Below, piece after piece: positions 23,616 through 34,908 of a DNA stretch of 64,000 nucleotides; within the stretch, counting starts at the first letter, position 1, and each line of letters opens with the position of its first letter. The stretch lies in NCBI GenBank assembly GCA_009192285.1, contig CM018603.1, forward strand, positions 2,968,588 to 3,032,587, read 5' to 3'. The notes under the pieces are model-generated. The model worked only from the letters and a program-made list of their open reading frames with translations. It did no database searches and was not told where the DNA came from. The position numbers and the translations under genes are program-made. This stretch comes from Morchella semilibera (taxonomy: Eukaryota > Ascomycota > Pezizomycetes > Pezizales > Morchellaceae).

Positions 23616-26312
23616 ATGGAGCCTAATACTTCTACTTATGTGCGTTTCTGTTGTGGAGAATTAATTGACGCGGAGGATGGAGGGGAGGAACATGAGGCTG
23701 ATGCCTTTTCTAGATTCTTAGTCGCTCGACACTTCCAGAGACCCTTGATGATCTCTGTGTCCGGTAGGGAAATCTCGTGTTGTTATGTGTGTAATTGGTT
23801 GTTAGTGCCATTTCAGTCACTGACTATAGGTGTCAACAAATAGATTCATTCTCAATATTCCGGAGGAGGAGTTGAACTCGATCGAGGTCCGTTTTAAAAC
23901 AGAAACCCACAACAGCGTCTTTAGCAAAAAATTCATAGTACTCAACTGACCCCTCCCTGTACAGCGATTATCTTTCCAGATTGAAGCCGCTCAATGGTAC
24001 TACGAGGACTTCCTCCGTGACATCAATCCTGCCCTACCCACGCTCAACCTCCGTAACTTCATTTCAAAGATCTTTGCCGTACTACCCCTCCCCGTCATTG
24101 CCGGTCTTCCTGCGGATGGCGCTGAAAATGCCTTTATCAACTTCATGTCCTACAAGACGCGGGTGCCCGTGCGCGGGGCCATCATCCTGAACCCGACGAT
24201 GGATAAACTTTTACTTGTGAAGGGCTACAAGAAGGGTGCAAGCTGGAGTTATCCAAGGGGAAAGATCAACAAGGATGAAGACGACATGGTCTGCGCGATC
24301 AGAGAGGTCTACGAGGAAACTGGGTTCGACTGTAAAGGCTTAACGAAAGAGGAGGATTATGTAGAGATTGTGATGAGGGATCAGAATCTGAGGTTGTATA
24401 TCGTACCGGGCGTTTCCGAGGACACGGTATTTGAGTGTCAGACAAGAAAGGAGATTAGTGTGCGTATTGCGTGTGAGCTGGTGGGATGGTGGTTGGTGCT
24501 AACAGTTGGTAGGATATCAAATGGCATCGCCTTACCGATCTCCCCGCGTATTCCAAGAAGAAAAATGGGCCGCCGCAGAACGAAGTGCGGACTGGGAAGT
24601 ACTATATGGTAGCTCCTTTCCTTAAAGATCTAAGGAAATGGATCTCTACAAAAGGGAAGAAATGGCTACAGGAACAACGGCAGCAAAGCCTTGCAGCAGC
24701 AGCAAACAGGATAGCAGACGAGACTGAGGTTGAGGAGGAGGTTTCATCCCCTGCGCCAGACCCATCAGCTCAACTGCGGGATTTCATCGGTATCCCGCCG
24801 CCGCTGCCAAGCGATCCAGCTACGGCCAGTGGGCATTCTAGTACCGAGGAGGCTTCTATGAGGCTCAAGAATATGTTTTTTGGATCCCCAAATGTCCAAA
24901 AGGCGCAACCTCGACAGATTCAAACGCAGCACGCGCAACCCGCGGTTCAAGAGGATCAATCTGTGAAGTTGATGAGCATGCTAGGCGCTGGTCCCTCAAG
25001 CCATCAGTCTGGTGTCTCTTTGAGTCTAGAACAGCTCGAGCCTAACCCACGAGCGTTACTGTCAATGCTCAAGAATGGATCTGGTGAACAAGTAACTCCG
25101 CGGGCCGCCCCCCAAGGAAACAGTAACTTAGCATCACCTCAGCGCTCACCGCCACCTGTTCAGAACTACATCGAGCCACAGCAGTCGATAAAGCCACCTA
25201 TAAAGCAGGTAAAGAGCCCCGCTAGAAGTACATGTAGTATCATTGGGTCGAATACTGGATGGCCAGAGTTTCCACGAAACGTACCAGAATCAACAACTCA
25301 TTTACCCTCGCCACCACCAACAATGCCTGTATCTAATAATTATCCAAACGCTCGTTATAACCAGAATTTGCAGAATCAAAACCGTCATAATCACTATAAT
25401 CACTATAGCCAAAACTATCACACCCATCAAAGTCAAAGTCACCAAACATATCAGAATCAAGAAAACCATCCCAACTATCAGAATCGTCAAAATCATCCAA
25501 ATCAATATCAGAGTCACGCAAACTACACACAACAGCCGCATCACCAACCGTATGCATTCTCGCCTGTAAACCAGGGCGGATATAGGCCACCAATGGTGCC
25601 TACACCTGCAACAGAGACAACTGTACCTTTGCCCTCTATTCCGGGGAACCAAGCAGGCGCTCTGCTATCCATCCTAACAGGAGCGGCACCAGCACCGCAA
25701 CAACCTACACAGGCCCCTCAAGCAGCTGCAGCCCCAAATGAAGGAGACGAGCAGCAAGCCGCGAAGACGCAGTTCCCTAGAGACCCATCATTAACATTCA
25801 CTGGGGTAACACATACCCCGCAGCAAACAGCTCTTCTGGCTACTCTTCGCGGTGGCAGCCCCCGTGCAGCTACTGTGGCCTCGGGACAGGCTTTTTCTCC
25901 CCCGTCACCACTCGTACACTCGCCGGCATCCCGCTCATCAACTGTGGGGCCTCAGTCTCAATATCATGCCCCGGGTGTTGCAAGACAAGCACCTCAGTAC
26001 GCTCCGTCGACCACAGTTAACCCAAGGCCAACACCGGCTAGTGTAGTTGACCGCAGGGATAGTATCAGCAGCCAGCAGCAGACCCTCCTTGCAATGTTCA
26101 AGACCGACAGTGTCCCGCAAGCCACAGAGCCAGCGCCTAGCAACCCCGAGCCAACCTATACCAACCCTGCTAGCGGCCTGAGGAGCCGTAGCGCTAGTAG
26201 AGGCCGCACTGCTAGGAAGGAAAAGGGCGAGCCGCTCAGAAGCCCGCTTGGCATAGAGAGGCAGGGTTTGATGGCATATCTTGAGGGCGTTGCCAAGATG
26301 GGAGGACAGTAA
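23616..26312 (+). CDS. DCP2: mRNA-decapping enzyme Dcp2
   Basis: Nudix hydrolase that removes the m7G cap in 5'-3' mRNA decay. Five exons, 23616-23639, 23714-23763, 23844-23886, 23965-24459 and 24513-26312, give 803 residues. The regulatory domain starts METNTSTY-like then ILSRSTLPETLDDLCVRFILNIPEEELNSIERLSFQIEAAQWYYEDFLRDINP. The Nudix box GKINKDEDDMVCAIREVYEETGF fits GX5EX7REUXEEXGU exactly. Box B and the end of the catalytic core include KYYMVAPFLKDLRKWI. The long C-terminal half is disordered. It carries about seven short helical leucine-rich motifs (e.g. KLMSMLGAG, ALLSMLKNG, ALLSILTGA, TALLATLRG, QTLLAMFKT, GLMAYLEG), known in other Dcp2 proteins to bind Edc3 or Pat1. It also has an Asn/Gln/His/Tyr-rich prion-like tract (about residues 475-550). 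Confidence 0.95.
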
Positions 26313-27509
26313 GTGCAAGTGCCCATCCGCTTTTATTCCTCTCTTTCTACTTTATCTCATTTGTCTCTGATTTCCTCTTCTTTTTTGAGAGCGGGTTTTG
26401 TGTATTTTTTTTTTATTTCTTTGAATCCTACCTTGTCTGGAGTTATGATTTCCGAAACCTTGGGACCGGAGCGACGACACGTCTTTTTTTTTGGCGCGTG
26501 GTTTAGGTACGGGTAGGGGTGGGGGGTTCTTTTGGTCTGTGCGGGGATGAGGGTACCGGATATTAACCTCCTAGTCTCTTTTGATTTTTCTTTGACATGT
26601 GGGCTTGTTTTATATTTTCGCGGTACTTCACGATACTCCCTGTTTTGTTCTCTCATCTCCTTTTCTCTACTTTCCTTTTCCTTTGTATCTTGTTGGGACG
26701 GCAAAGGGAACCTCATACTCGGGGAATTTCCCTTACCCTCTCCCCACTCTCCATGGTTCTGATTATTGAGGCATAAGACTATTTTGCCTTGCCTTATGTT
26801 TCCCTTTCCCTTTCCCCTTTTCCTTTCTTTCACCGCGCTGTGGAGACATCTGTTGTTTTATTATTCGCATGTACTTGTTACCCTGGACCGTGCACGGTGG
26901 CGACGAGTTTGTGGATGTAGAAAGAAAAAAAAAAAAGTCGGGCGCGGGGGGACACCTGTCGGTCCTTCTGCGAATTGCCTTACTTAAGGACTTTGGGCGA
27001 GGGGGATTGGGAGGGGGGTTTGCGTCATGGCCTCTCACTCGGTGAAATGTTGCATGAGGGCGGCTTGGGCCAGCCCCGTATTTCATCCTATGAGTAGTTG
27101 AATCTCCCTCCTGTGTTGGCAGCAGGAAAGTTATGTAGGATGGAGGGCGTATTTACGCAGCCGTCGGACCATATCAGCCGGCCTATGCTGTCGTATTCCC
27201 ACCGCTGACCCAAGATTAAAGGCTCCTCCACACAAAGCCAAACTGGAAAGCATCCGTAAGGACCACTGGTTGGGCTGGGAATATAGCAATAGATCTATAA
27301 CACAACACCCATCTTTGCCTTATGTGCATTACAAGCGCTAGGCGCCCGCATAATATCCTACCCTTGACTCCCAGCCATCAACAGTTAACTAGATCCCCCA
27401 TGTGTCTAAATATGTTTTATTGTATCATGCACCATTTCAATACATCCCTACATATCCCTCGCGCACATTTCCCAAAGTAGTGAGCGGTCGGGCGAGTGAC
27501 ACCCCATGA
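26313..27509. other. Intergenic between convergent DCP2 and MFS permease genes
   Basis: T-rich sequence after DCP2, likely its 3' untranslated region, then GC-richer DNA with a short A tract near 26926. The ORFs are simple-sequence shadows. No gene seen. Confidence 0.6.
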
Positions 27510-29528
27510 TTACAAAAACCACCGAAACTCCCCCACTGCCGGCCCCCCCGCCAGCAACTTCGTCGGCACATCCCTTGCGTCTATCTTGGCACCTTGCTCG
27601 CGGTCCCTGCGGCGGTTGTCATACACCATGTATGTTCCCAAGCCCATAGTCAGCAGGACACCGGCGGCTCCGAAGCAGGCGGTTGTTACCAGCGCCGCTG
27701 TTTTGCGTTAGTATTAGTGTTATTATTAGTGCAGACATTAGGGCGGGGAAGAGGAGGGGAGGAAGAAAAGAGGAAGAAGGGGGGTGATATACGGATGTAG
27801 TCGGGGGCGTCCTGAGAGCGGAAGATGTTGGAGCTGACAATGCCCATCAAGTTTGCAACGGGAACGCCAACAGAGGTGAGGGCGACTCTGCGCCCTTCAT
27901 GTGCGATGTTGTTGTTATCTACAGGGACTGGTTAGCCCCGTCCGGCCGGGGTGTAGTGTCTAAGGGGTGGTAATTTGGCTGTTAGAGAGGGGGCACGTAC
28001 ACCAAGTGGACAGCAGCACGCTGGGAGCTGACGTCCCCCAGCACATCATAAACGTGGCGAAGTATGCAATGTGCTTATCTGAAAGGACGTCGATGCTAGA
28101 GTACACGATGAAGCCGATGAGTGGGAATGAAAAGCCTAGTAGCCAGTACTGAGTGTCAGCTGCGGCTGTCAATGATCGCGGGGTCGGAAATACGCACCTA
28201 ACGCAATGAACGGGAACCGAAGACGGGTGTGGTCCGATGTGAAAGCCAGGACAAGCAGCATAACTGCGCCGGTTATATTCGGAGCTAGCAACCCTGGTTA
28301 GTATTATATCGGTCTCAGGAGCGGCCAGCCCATACCAACAGTGAACAAGTTCGTCCTTATAACACTATACCCCAGCCTGCTCACAATTTGCGGTAGGAAC
28401 AACGATACACTCTGCAGCGGCACTCCCAGACACACCTCGATGCTCAGCCATGCCCACGCAACGGGCAGCCGAAAGACCTTGAGCGACTCTTTCAGGTTAA
28501 ACTTCTCGTTGACGACGGAGGAGCTGTCGACCTGGATGCGGTGGAAGGCAAGCTCCTTCTCGGCGGGGGTAAGGAAATCTGCGGTGGCAGCGCTCATGGG
28601 GAGGTACCACCAGGCGAAGATGCTAAAGAGCACGGTGCAGGAGCCCTCGATGAGGAAGAGGAAACGCCATGAGGCAATGGGGTGCGAGATCTGGAAGACG
28701 CCGAAGGCGAGGAGACCTGGTAGAAATTAGCTGGGCCCAGAGACGAGTTTTTGTTGAGAGATGAGAGTGTATATGATACGAACCGCTGAAGGCGCTCGCG
28801 ACGTTGCTGGCGGCGTAGAATACTGCGAGGCGGCGGGCAAGCTCACCGCGCCTATAGAAGGTTGTGAGATAGTATATGACCTATTTTAAGAAGAGTTAAA
28901 GTTAGTTCTTTTCTTTTCCGTTACCTACATACTCAAAGACCTACCAAAGGGAAAAATGCACTTTCAGCCATCCCCAAAAACCACCTTACTGCAAGAACTG
29001 TCAGTTCATCTGCCACCTACAATTTCAAACAGCGGATGCCCATACCTGCCATCATACCCCAAAGTTCCTAACGGAAGCTCCCACCAGTGTCATGCTCCCA
29101 AACCCAAACATCATGAGCGGGAGCACCCTCGAGGGCCCAAACCTCTTCCCTAACATACCCAGCGGAGGTGCACAGAGGACATATGGGATATAGAACACGG
29201 ATAGGATGATATTGTACTGGTTTCCAGTGAAACCAAGGTCCTTCTCGAAGCCGTTGGTTTTTGCATTCCCGAGGTTTCCTTTGTCGAGTCTGTGCACAGT
29301 TAGTTTAGCATGCCGGAGATCCTTAATCTAGGAAACGATGACATACGCATTAAAGAGATACATAACCGCTAAAACGGGCAGCAGCCGGAGGTCGAAGCGC
29401 CGGCATAGTGCCCGCTCGGCAGCAGTGTCGAGGACTCGTGCTGTTAGTTCTATTATGCCATCTTTTGCTGACGAGATGTCCTCTGGATGACTTTCAACGT
29501 CTAGGTTCTCTGGTTTGGGGTCTGCCAT
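27510..29528 (-). CDS. MFS permease, anion:cation symporter (Dal5/Tna1-like) family
   Basis: Twelve-helix plasma-membrane transporter of the fungal ACS group (allantoate, nicotinate, pantothenate, biotin-type permeases). Nine exons join in phase to 499 residues: 29528-29347, 29289-29058, 29016-28945, 28880-28784, 28716-28336, 28284-28198, 28135-28001, 27918-27793 and 27697-27510. Signatures are RRFDLRLLPVLAVMYLFNALDKGNLGNAK (helix 1 and loop), GMLGKRFGPSRVLPLMMFGFG (the G-x-x-x-x-R-x-G/R type loop 2-3 motif), AVRWFLGMAESAFFPLVIYYLTTFYRRGELARR, SAPSVLLSTWYNNNIAHEGRRVAL and the tail GLGTYMVYDNRRRDREQG. The substrate cannot be told from sequence. Intron 2 is only 41 bp. Confidence 0.9.
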
Positions 29529-31183
29529 ATATCGAGGCTAGATAGTGGCTGCTCGGGCTTTTTCTCTCTCTTTCTTATTTCCTTCTTACTCCTCGTATGT
29601 TTATAAACACGGCGCAGCTATTATAAAGGAGCACTTGTATTATACGTTGCGTTGGTCACCCAAGGAGCTACGAAGCTGCGAAACTGCGAACGTGGCAGAC
29701 ATATATAACAAGCAACTAAGCCCATAAATCGCCCAAAAATGCTTTGGTCCACAGAAACTTTCTTCTGAAGCGTATGACCGGTCAAGGAACCGATAGGCTT
29801 TCGGTTACGCGCGAGCAAAGAGAGTTATGTAGCGGGAAAGGTAAGCCGCATGCGGTAATGATATACCACATTCCAGGAGTGTTCTCCGGAGACTGATATG
29901 AATGGAGCATGGGAGGAGGAGATTTGCTTTTGCTTTGGGAATACGTAAACGTATCGCAGCACTGATAAACCTATCTTGTGTTGCCCAGGTTGGGAGGTTG
30001 CCCGGGGTTTGTAGGTATATCTACCAGAGTCAATATGCGGCCGCGAGATCTGATTGTTCCGGCAAGTATCCTATCCCTGCTTGTAGACTATATGTAAGTA
30101 CATGTACATATATGCATTCTCTGAGTGGTATTGTACCTACGAAGCTGAGGGCAAGAGAGGAGCAGAAAGGAGTAGAAAGGAAGAGGGCAGGAGAGCAGAG
30201 CTAAGCAGCGCAGAGCAGAAGAGATTCACCGAGCGGCCGGTGTTGTTGATGATCACCAGGACTCACTCGTGGCCGTATACGTACTAGCTTCGATGATTTC
30301 CAGGATGAGCGGAACGGCGGGGGCAGTCGGGAATAGAGTGCATACATGTAGATAAAGTACATGTAATTGCATGAATTAATATTATGTACCCGATAAACTT
30401 CATATAGATACATCTATGTGCATACAGACATGTATGTCATCGAGATCAGGATCTGCTCTCCCGCGAGAGAGATTGTGGGTTACTTGGTCCTGATAACCAA
30501 CCCCCCGGTGTACCAGGTACAAAATGGATGCCGCACGGGGATATTCGGGATACAGCAGCTGTAGATAACTCCAGCAGTAGTGCATCGTAGCATATGTAGA
30601 TATTTGAGTTTATGATGGTAGAACAGCGATGGCCCCGGGATCAACGGTCAAACTTTACTACCAAAAGAAAAAGTTGATGGTTACAGAACACAACGTGCCA
30701 TCTCCCCAAAGACGCTTCGAGGATAGAAGCCTTAACTCTCTCTCTCTCTTTTTTTTTTTTTTATATTATTATTGTTTTGGCAGGTGCTTAACTGCACGAG
30801 ACCTTTGATCCGGATCCTGGATCCGGATCTTAGGGCCAAGATGGACAACCTCTTGTGCCCGCTTAGCAGAGGTATCAATCATAAGCGATCACTCGCTGCA
30901 TAAGATAAGGCAATTGAAGCCTCAGCCCTTATATAGGCAGGCAAATTTACGCATATTGAAGGATGCCGGCTTCAATTATTCCCCTGGAGGACCCCCATAG
31001 CGACTTACCCGCAGTCCCGATGTCCAAGACAATGGTTAACAGGCTAAAACTTACACAGCACGAAACGTAACCTTCTACAATCACTTCTCTAATCCTACAA
31101 GCGCCTACCAAAGTCATGGTATCTATCAGACGGTGAGGGTTGTGTACCTTCCAATTGGATAAAACATATTCCCCCCATAACTC
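29529..31183. other. Intergenic, no gene seen
   Basis: Promoter side of the MFS gene and 3' side of the DUF4604 gene. It holds three TACATGTA octamers between about 30099 and 30365, a CT/T tract near 30737-30762 and a perfect GC-rich palindrome at 30811-30833. Confidence 0.55.
30811..30833. repeat. Perfect 23-bp palindrome
   Basis: GATCCGGATCC-T-GGATCCGGATC, perfectly self-complementary around a single central T. Within each arm GGATCC and CCGG are themselves palindromic. It could be a protein-binding site or a hairpin; the sequence does not decide. Confidence 0.8.
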
Positions 31184-31779
31184 TCACTCCTGGTCGAACG
31201 AAAGCTTCACCGCCCGCTTCTTCGCCTTCCCACCCGTCTTTCCCTTCTTCCCCTTCCCCTCATCCTTCTCTTTCTCGTTCTCCTTCTTCCCCTCCTCCTC
31301 ATCACCACCAATCTTCGTCGCCTTCCTCTTCCTCCCCTTCCCACCAATTTCAGCTACGTTCTCCTTCCGCACTCTCCCCTCCCCTCCCCTTCCTCTCCCT
31401 TAACCTCTCCAGTTCCCGGCTTCTCCTCCCCGGCAGCCTCCCCGTCCTCGTCCTCTGCTACGCCCTTCTTCCCCGCCGTAAGAGCATCAAACTCTGCCCG
31501 CGACACCTCCGAACCCTCCATCACATAGGCCGGCGCATCCTCTTCGTCGTCCACGGGCGCCTTTTTGTTACGCGGTGCGATGTAACGGTCTGGCCCGCCG
31601 CCGCCGCCGTGCTGCTGCCGGAGGCGCCGCAGGAAGGCGGGTTCCTCCATTTCTAGGGGCGGTTAGCTGGGAGGAGGTGGAGGGCCGGAGGAGAGGAGGT
31701 CAGAGAAGGGCCAAAGGGGCAGGAGGAGGAGGAGGAGTGGGCAGGTACCATATTGAAGGTTTTTAGACTTGTGCGACAT
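31184..31779 (-). CDS. DUF4604 family protein
   Basis: Small conserved fungal protein of unknown role. Exon 1 (31779-31749) gives MSHKSKNLQY; after an intron, exon 2 from 31652 continues EMEEPAFLRRLRQQHGGGGG and RYIAPRNKK, then DDEEDAPAYVMEGSEVSRAEFDALTAG. This is the expected order of DUF4604 blocks, and the end VKLSFDQE also fits. The frame changes around 31372-31410 inside a G/A-rich low-complexity stretch. It is explained either by a 41-bp intron (donor after GTGE, acceptor before ENVAEIGG) that lacks a clear branch site, or by a one-base length error in the GGGGAGGGGAGGGG tract. The C-terminal half is highly basic (GRKRKATKIGG, KGKKGKTGGKAKKRAVK), suggesting a nuclear or nucleic-acid-associated protein. 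Confidence 0.8.
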
Positions 31780-33237
31780 GCTATAGTTTAGCAATGATAG
31801 TATCTACTGTAAGCTTGTTTTGGGACGCGTTGGCAGGGGAGACGTGACGGCGGATGTCTTGGCGGGTTAAGCTTATGTTTTGAGGGAGGGATTGGAGTAA
31901 TATGATTGACAGGGTCTAAAGTGACTCTGGGGAAGATACCTGCTGACATGTCTCGTGGATTGGATATAGTGGGCGATTGTAATCATACACCTACAATACA
32001 TAATCAATTGGTGCCGTCGGTTTGCCAGAATAGAGTATATGCATAGCATATAAGCTTCGAGCAGTCGGGGTGGCCGAAATCTACAAGCAACATCCGTACA
32101 GGATAGGTCCTAAGAGGACCTTTTTGGAGCATGTAGAAATAAGTCACGCCCCACTGTTTATCCGAGATTGGAAAATGAGTTTTTTGTAAGCTCTGTGTAC
32201 TGGGTAAGGCTCTTTGTAAACCTCAGACAAGTCTTTTGTAAACCTTTCTGCAGCTGTCGGGTAACGTAGTAGAAAGACACAACAAGCCTAAACTCATATT
32301 GGAGTGAAGGTACCATAGGAATTAACAACAAGCCCTATGCCAGCTGGAACCTGCACAATAACCCCAAGTTAGAATTTATGCACCCTTAAGATCCAGGAGA
32401 GCAGGCTGATTTAGTGGAGTTGAAGTTGGACAGACAGCTTTGACAGGGGCGTAGCCATCCTTCTAACCACCATTGGAGTCCCCGGCGAGTGATAATTTGT
32501 GAGATTCGTATTTAATGACTGTTTTTGGAAATCGAAAAAAAATATTTTTTTACTTGGGACATCTAGGGCGAGCTTGGGATTTGGAAAGGCTTAGTAAAGT
32601 AAAAGCTCTCTCTCTCTCTCTCTCTCACGTGGGGGTTGATATTTATTATGCTCCACAGTGGTACATGCGGCTAACCTGATTAATCACACGGTGGATTTTG
32701 GCTCGACAAGCAGGCCAGATTCACCCTTTCCCCTAAGACCACACCGGCGGCCCCCATTTTTTTTTTTTGGCTTCAACAGCCTCTTCCCGCGACGAAGTCT
32801 GCTGCTTCCTGCAATCAATCATCTTGAGAATTCACCCATCCTCTTCTTAGAGCTGGTTCGCCGGCATCTCTATCGTTCAGTATCGACTGTAATAGGTGTG
32901 TGTGTTATCTTCTTGCTTTCTACTTATCGGTCCATTCCTTTGCCGGGGGCTAGTTGCGCCATCGCAGAGCACCTACTGAGATTTTTTAGGAGTACGCAGT
33001 GGCCCTGACAGCAGCCATTCACTCGGACCATCATTGCCATTCTCTCTTTTCTACTCTTTTCATCTATTGTACCGCCTAAAAGTTACGGGTCTTTCGATAA
33101 GCTTCTTTTCGAAGGAATTATCGTAGCCGAACCCCCTTCCCTATCAGCCTTGAAATTACCCCCCTCCATCCTTCTTCACCCCCGATTATATGGGGTTGGT
33201 AACCCAACTTTACCAACGCTTCCCCTCAAAAACAACG
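31780..33237. other. Intergenic, promoters of divergent DUF4604 and GT15 genes
   Basis: No exon recognised. A CT microsatellite lies at about 32606-32626 and the stretch just before the GT15 start is pyrimidine-rich. The ORF at 32658-33008 has no family features. Confidence 0.55.
32606..32626. repeat. CT microsatellite
   Basis: A run of CT dinucleotides about 0.6 kb upstream of the GT15 start, in promoter-side DNA. Confidence 0.8.
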
Positions 33238-34908
33238 ATGCCATCGCTTGAGGACTTTTCAAAGAATCGGCTGTCGCCGCGGTTAGCTTTCCTACGGCGA
33301 CGGGTCAAGTTATCCAAAGGGAACAGCATTACCGTACCATTAGGAGTAATTCTGCTCTTCCCTGCAACAGTTGTCATTCTCATACTCGTGCTATTCATTC
33401 GACACCCAGACTCCCCTGCAAGGATATTGATCCCATCTGGATCTCCTCCATCTATAAGGTAAAATGGCCGAAAAATATTCGATAGGGGGTTTCTGACCTT
33501 TGTACAGAAAAATCTCTGAGGAATTCGACAAGCCCTTTGTCACGGGGTGCCTGGAACCCGAGACGAACACTCCGCGCGCTAACGCAGCATTCGTTGTGCT
33601 GGCCCGGAACAAGGAGCTGGATGGTGTTATTCAATCTATCAAGTCGATTGAACGTCACTTTAATAGATGGTACAACTATCCCTATGTCTTCCTCAACGAC
33701 GGGGTCTTCAGCGAGGAATTCAAGAAAACCGTTCAGAACTATACCAGCGGTCCGACTGAGTTTGGAAAGATTGACCCCAGTATGTGGGGGTTCCCTGATT
33801 GGGTGGACCATGATGAGGCCGCAGAATCAATCGCAAAGCAAGGAGATGCGGCAATTATGTACGGCGGCATGGCTAGTTACCATCACATGTGTCGGTTTTA
33901 CTCTGGGTATGAAACTTTAATATTCTTCACATGTCGCGCCTGTTCCTAACATGAATTTGGTGGTTAGGTTTTTCTACAAGCATGAGTTATTGGCAAAGTA
34001 TGAATGGTACTGGCGCTTGGAGCCCGATATCAAGTACTTCTGTGACATCACTTAGTATGGTTTCCTTTCCGCAATGTGGCATTTTCATGGATGCTAACAC
34101 GTTCAGCGACCCTTTCTTGCACATGGCTAGGAACAACAAGACATACGGTTTCACAATCGCGGTCAAGGAACTGAAGGAGACCGTGCCTAATCTTTTCCGC
34201 TATGCTTCCGCATACAAGAGAACCAACAACATTACATCCAAGGGGCTGTGGGAGATGTTCCTTGAGAAGCCCGAGAAACCCAAGGAAACTAAATTGGACA
34301 AGCTCCCAGAAGAGGTGCTGAAGCTCGATCCTAATAGCGGGAAACTCCCGGATGTAGACCCAGAAGCTATGGAGTCGGAAAAGTACAACATGTGTCATTT
34401 CTGGAGTAACTTTGAAATTGCTCGTCTGGACTTTTTCCGGAGCAAAGCCTATGAGGATTTCTTCCAAATGATGGATAAGAGTGGTGGTTTCTGGACCGAA
34501 CGGGTTAGTATCTGCCCCCCCCCCCCGCGCCTGCCTGTTAGACCTGATTACTTATTGTTACTATAGTGGGGAGATGCTCCAATTCATTCTCTTGCCGCCG
34601 GCGTCCTCCTTGGTCCTGCAGATATTCACTATTTCCGTGACTTTGGTTACCGACACACAACAATTCAGCACTGTCCAGCCAATGCCCCTGCCCGACAGCT
34701 CCCTAGGCCAAAATTCATTGAGAAGACAACTACAGATCCGAAGAAGGCAAAGGAAGAGGATGATTACTGGCAACATTGGGATACGGAGAAGGAGAACGGA
34801 GTGGGATGCAGGTGTAGATGTGACACTGATATTCTGGATATTGAAGGGAAGCCTGGAAGTTGTCTTTCTGAGTGGGTGGAGGCGGCTGGCGGCTGGACAT
34901 CGGCATGA
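33238..34908 (+). CDS. GT15 alpha-1,2-mannosyltransferase (KRE2/MNT1/KTR family)
   Basis: Type II Golgi glycosyltransferase that adds mannose from GDP-mannose to N- or O-glycans. Five exons (33238-33458, 33508-33906, 33968-34054, 34107-34503 and 34567-34908) give 481 residues. A short basic cytosolic tail is followed by one signal-anchor (ITVPLGVILLFPATVVILILVLFI). The catalytic domain has [142 protein letters not shown] and YRHTTIQHCP, in the order seen in yeast Kre2/Ktr proteins. Nothing essential is missing. Which KTR subgroup it is cannot be set by eye. Intron 4 contains a long C run. Confidence 0.95.
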
